A stretch of 5,112 bases of DNA from Verrucomicrobiota bacterium (lineage in GTDB: Bacteria; Verrucomicrobiota; Verrucomicrobiia; Chthoniobacterales; UBA10450), in contig QHNF01000116.1 of assembly GCA_003218345.1 (NCBI GenBank), positions 1-5,112 of the forward strand. Reading direction: 5' to 3'. Below are positions 4,872 to 5,112 of this stretch, piece after piece. The notes beneath the pieces were generated by a model that did not search any database, was not told the origin of the DNA, and saw nothing but the letters and a program-made list of their open reading frames with translations. The position numbers and the translations under genes were made by a program. How positions within the stretch are numbered: position 1 is the stretch's first letter; the number at the start of each line of letters is the position of its first letter.

Positions 4872-5112
4872 ATGGCTGCTCCGATCCGTATTCTTACGGC
4901 TGTTCCGATTTGCGACGGGCACGATAGCGCGATCAACACAATCAACCTGGAATTTATTCGCCACGGCATTGAAGTGATTTATCTCGGTTATCACCGCTCG
5001 GTCGGCGACATTGTGCGCGCGGCAATCCAGGAGGACGTGCGCGCGATTGGCATCTCGAGTTATAACGGCGGCCACATCGAGTTTTTCGCTGACGTCGTAA
5101 GGCAATTGCGCA
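4872..5112 (+). CDS. icmF: IcmF-type acyl-CoA mutase, N-terminal cobalamin-binding domain (partial)
   Basis: The first 80 codons of a gene running off the right edge encode a B12-binding domain. APIRILTA (3-10) is the first Rossmann strand. D15-G-H17-D18 is the DxH-type motif, whose histidine is expected to coordinate cobalt. YLGYHRSVGDIVRAAIQEDV (38-57) and the SSYNGGHIEFF stretch (62-72) match the N-terminal domain of IcmF, the fused isobutyryl-CoA mutase. Plain methylmalonyl-CoA mutases carry this domain at the C-terminus and lack the SSYxGGHxE wording. The family interconverts branched and linear acyl-CoAs with adenosylcobalamin and includes a GTPase chaperone domain and the mutase domain downstream, not visible here. 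An in-frame TAG at 4857-4859 makes ATG 4872 the only ATG start; GGTAGG (4855-4860) is a distant, weak ribosome site. A stand-alone B12 subunit remains possible. Confidence 0.85.
   Translation, partial: MAAPIRILTAVPICDGHDSAINTINLEFIRHGIEVIYLGYHRSVGDIVRAAIQEDVRAIGISSYNGGHIEFFADVVRQLR

Noticed and set aside
4842..5105. 87-codon minus-strand frame opposite the right-edge gene
   Set aside because: The plus strand encodes a clear cobalamin-binding domain in this stretch, so the minus frame is its shadow.

Overview
The window is a compact bacterial chromosome segment of moderately high GC with genes on both strands. It shows no rRNA, tRNA, CRISPR, phage or transposase signature. The taxon cannot be fixed from sequence alone. 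A soil Verrucomicrobiota (Chthoniobacterales-like) or Acidobacteriota genome is the best guess. The basis is a Ser/Pro/Thr/Ala-rich secreted protein with a short YGxTKxGKYMxExDA-type C-terminus, weak Shine-Dalgarno sequences, TTG/GTG start candidates, and intergenic heptamer and GC-rich hairpin repeats. This is inference from pattern memory, not a search.

Layout, left to right. Positions 1-168 hold no supportable gene, only a bulged hairpin just past the glycosyltransferase stop. A minus-strand series follows, in transcription order: a 77-residue single-pass membrane protein (2128-1895), a hotdog-fold acyl-CoA thioesterase (1846-1448) and a GT4 glycosyltransferase (1338-169). Its two intergenic gaps carry a six-unit heptad array (1858-1899), two tandem bulged hairpins of the same architecture (1374-1415) and a palindrome flanked by 9-bp direct repeats at the glycosyltransferase start (1331-1360). 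A 224-bp divergent gap (2129-2352) with a GC-rich hairpin element separates this series from a plus-strand STAS-like protein (2353-2724). That gene converges, 12 bp apart, on a minus-strand secreted Pro/Ala/Ser-rich protein (3162-2737). Next come a possible 17-codon ORF and a 71-residue two-helix membrane protein on the plus strand (3330-3545). The last converges on a minus-strand pair, a four-helix membrane protein (4806-4339) and a FabG-type reductase (4339-3584), whose stop and start codons overlap. Divergent from that pair, at the right edge, is the start of a cobalamin-binding acyl-CoA mutase of the IcmF type (4872 onward).

Functionally, three genes point to acyl-thioester metabolism: the thioesterase, the FabG-type reductase and the IcmF-like mutase. 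The glycosyltransferase belongs to cell-surface polysaccharide synthesis. The remaining four genes are small membrane, secreted or STAS-like proteins of unknown role. I see no convincing new multi-gene system. The most unusual material is the intergenic structured DNA between 1331 and 1899 and at 2142-2179.
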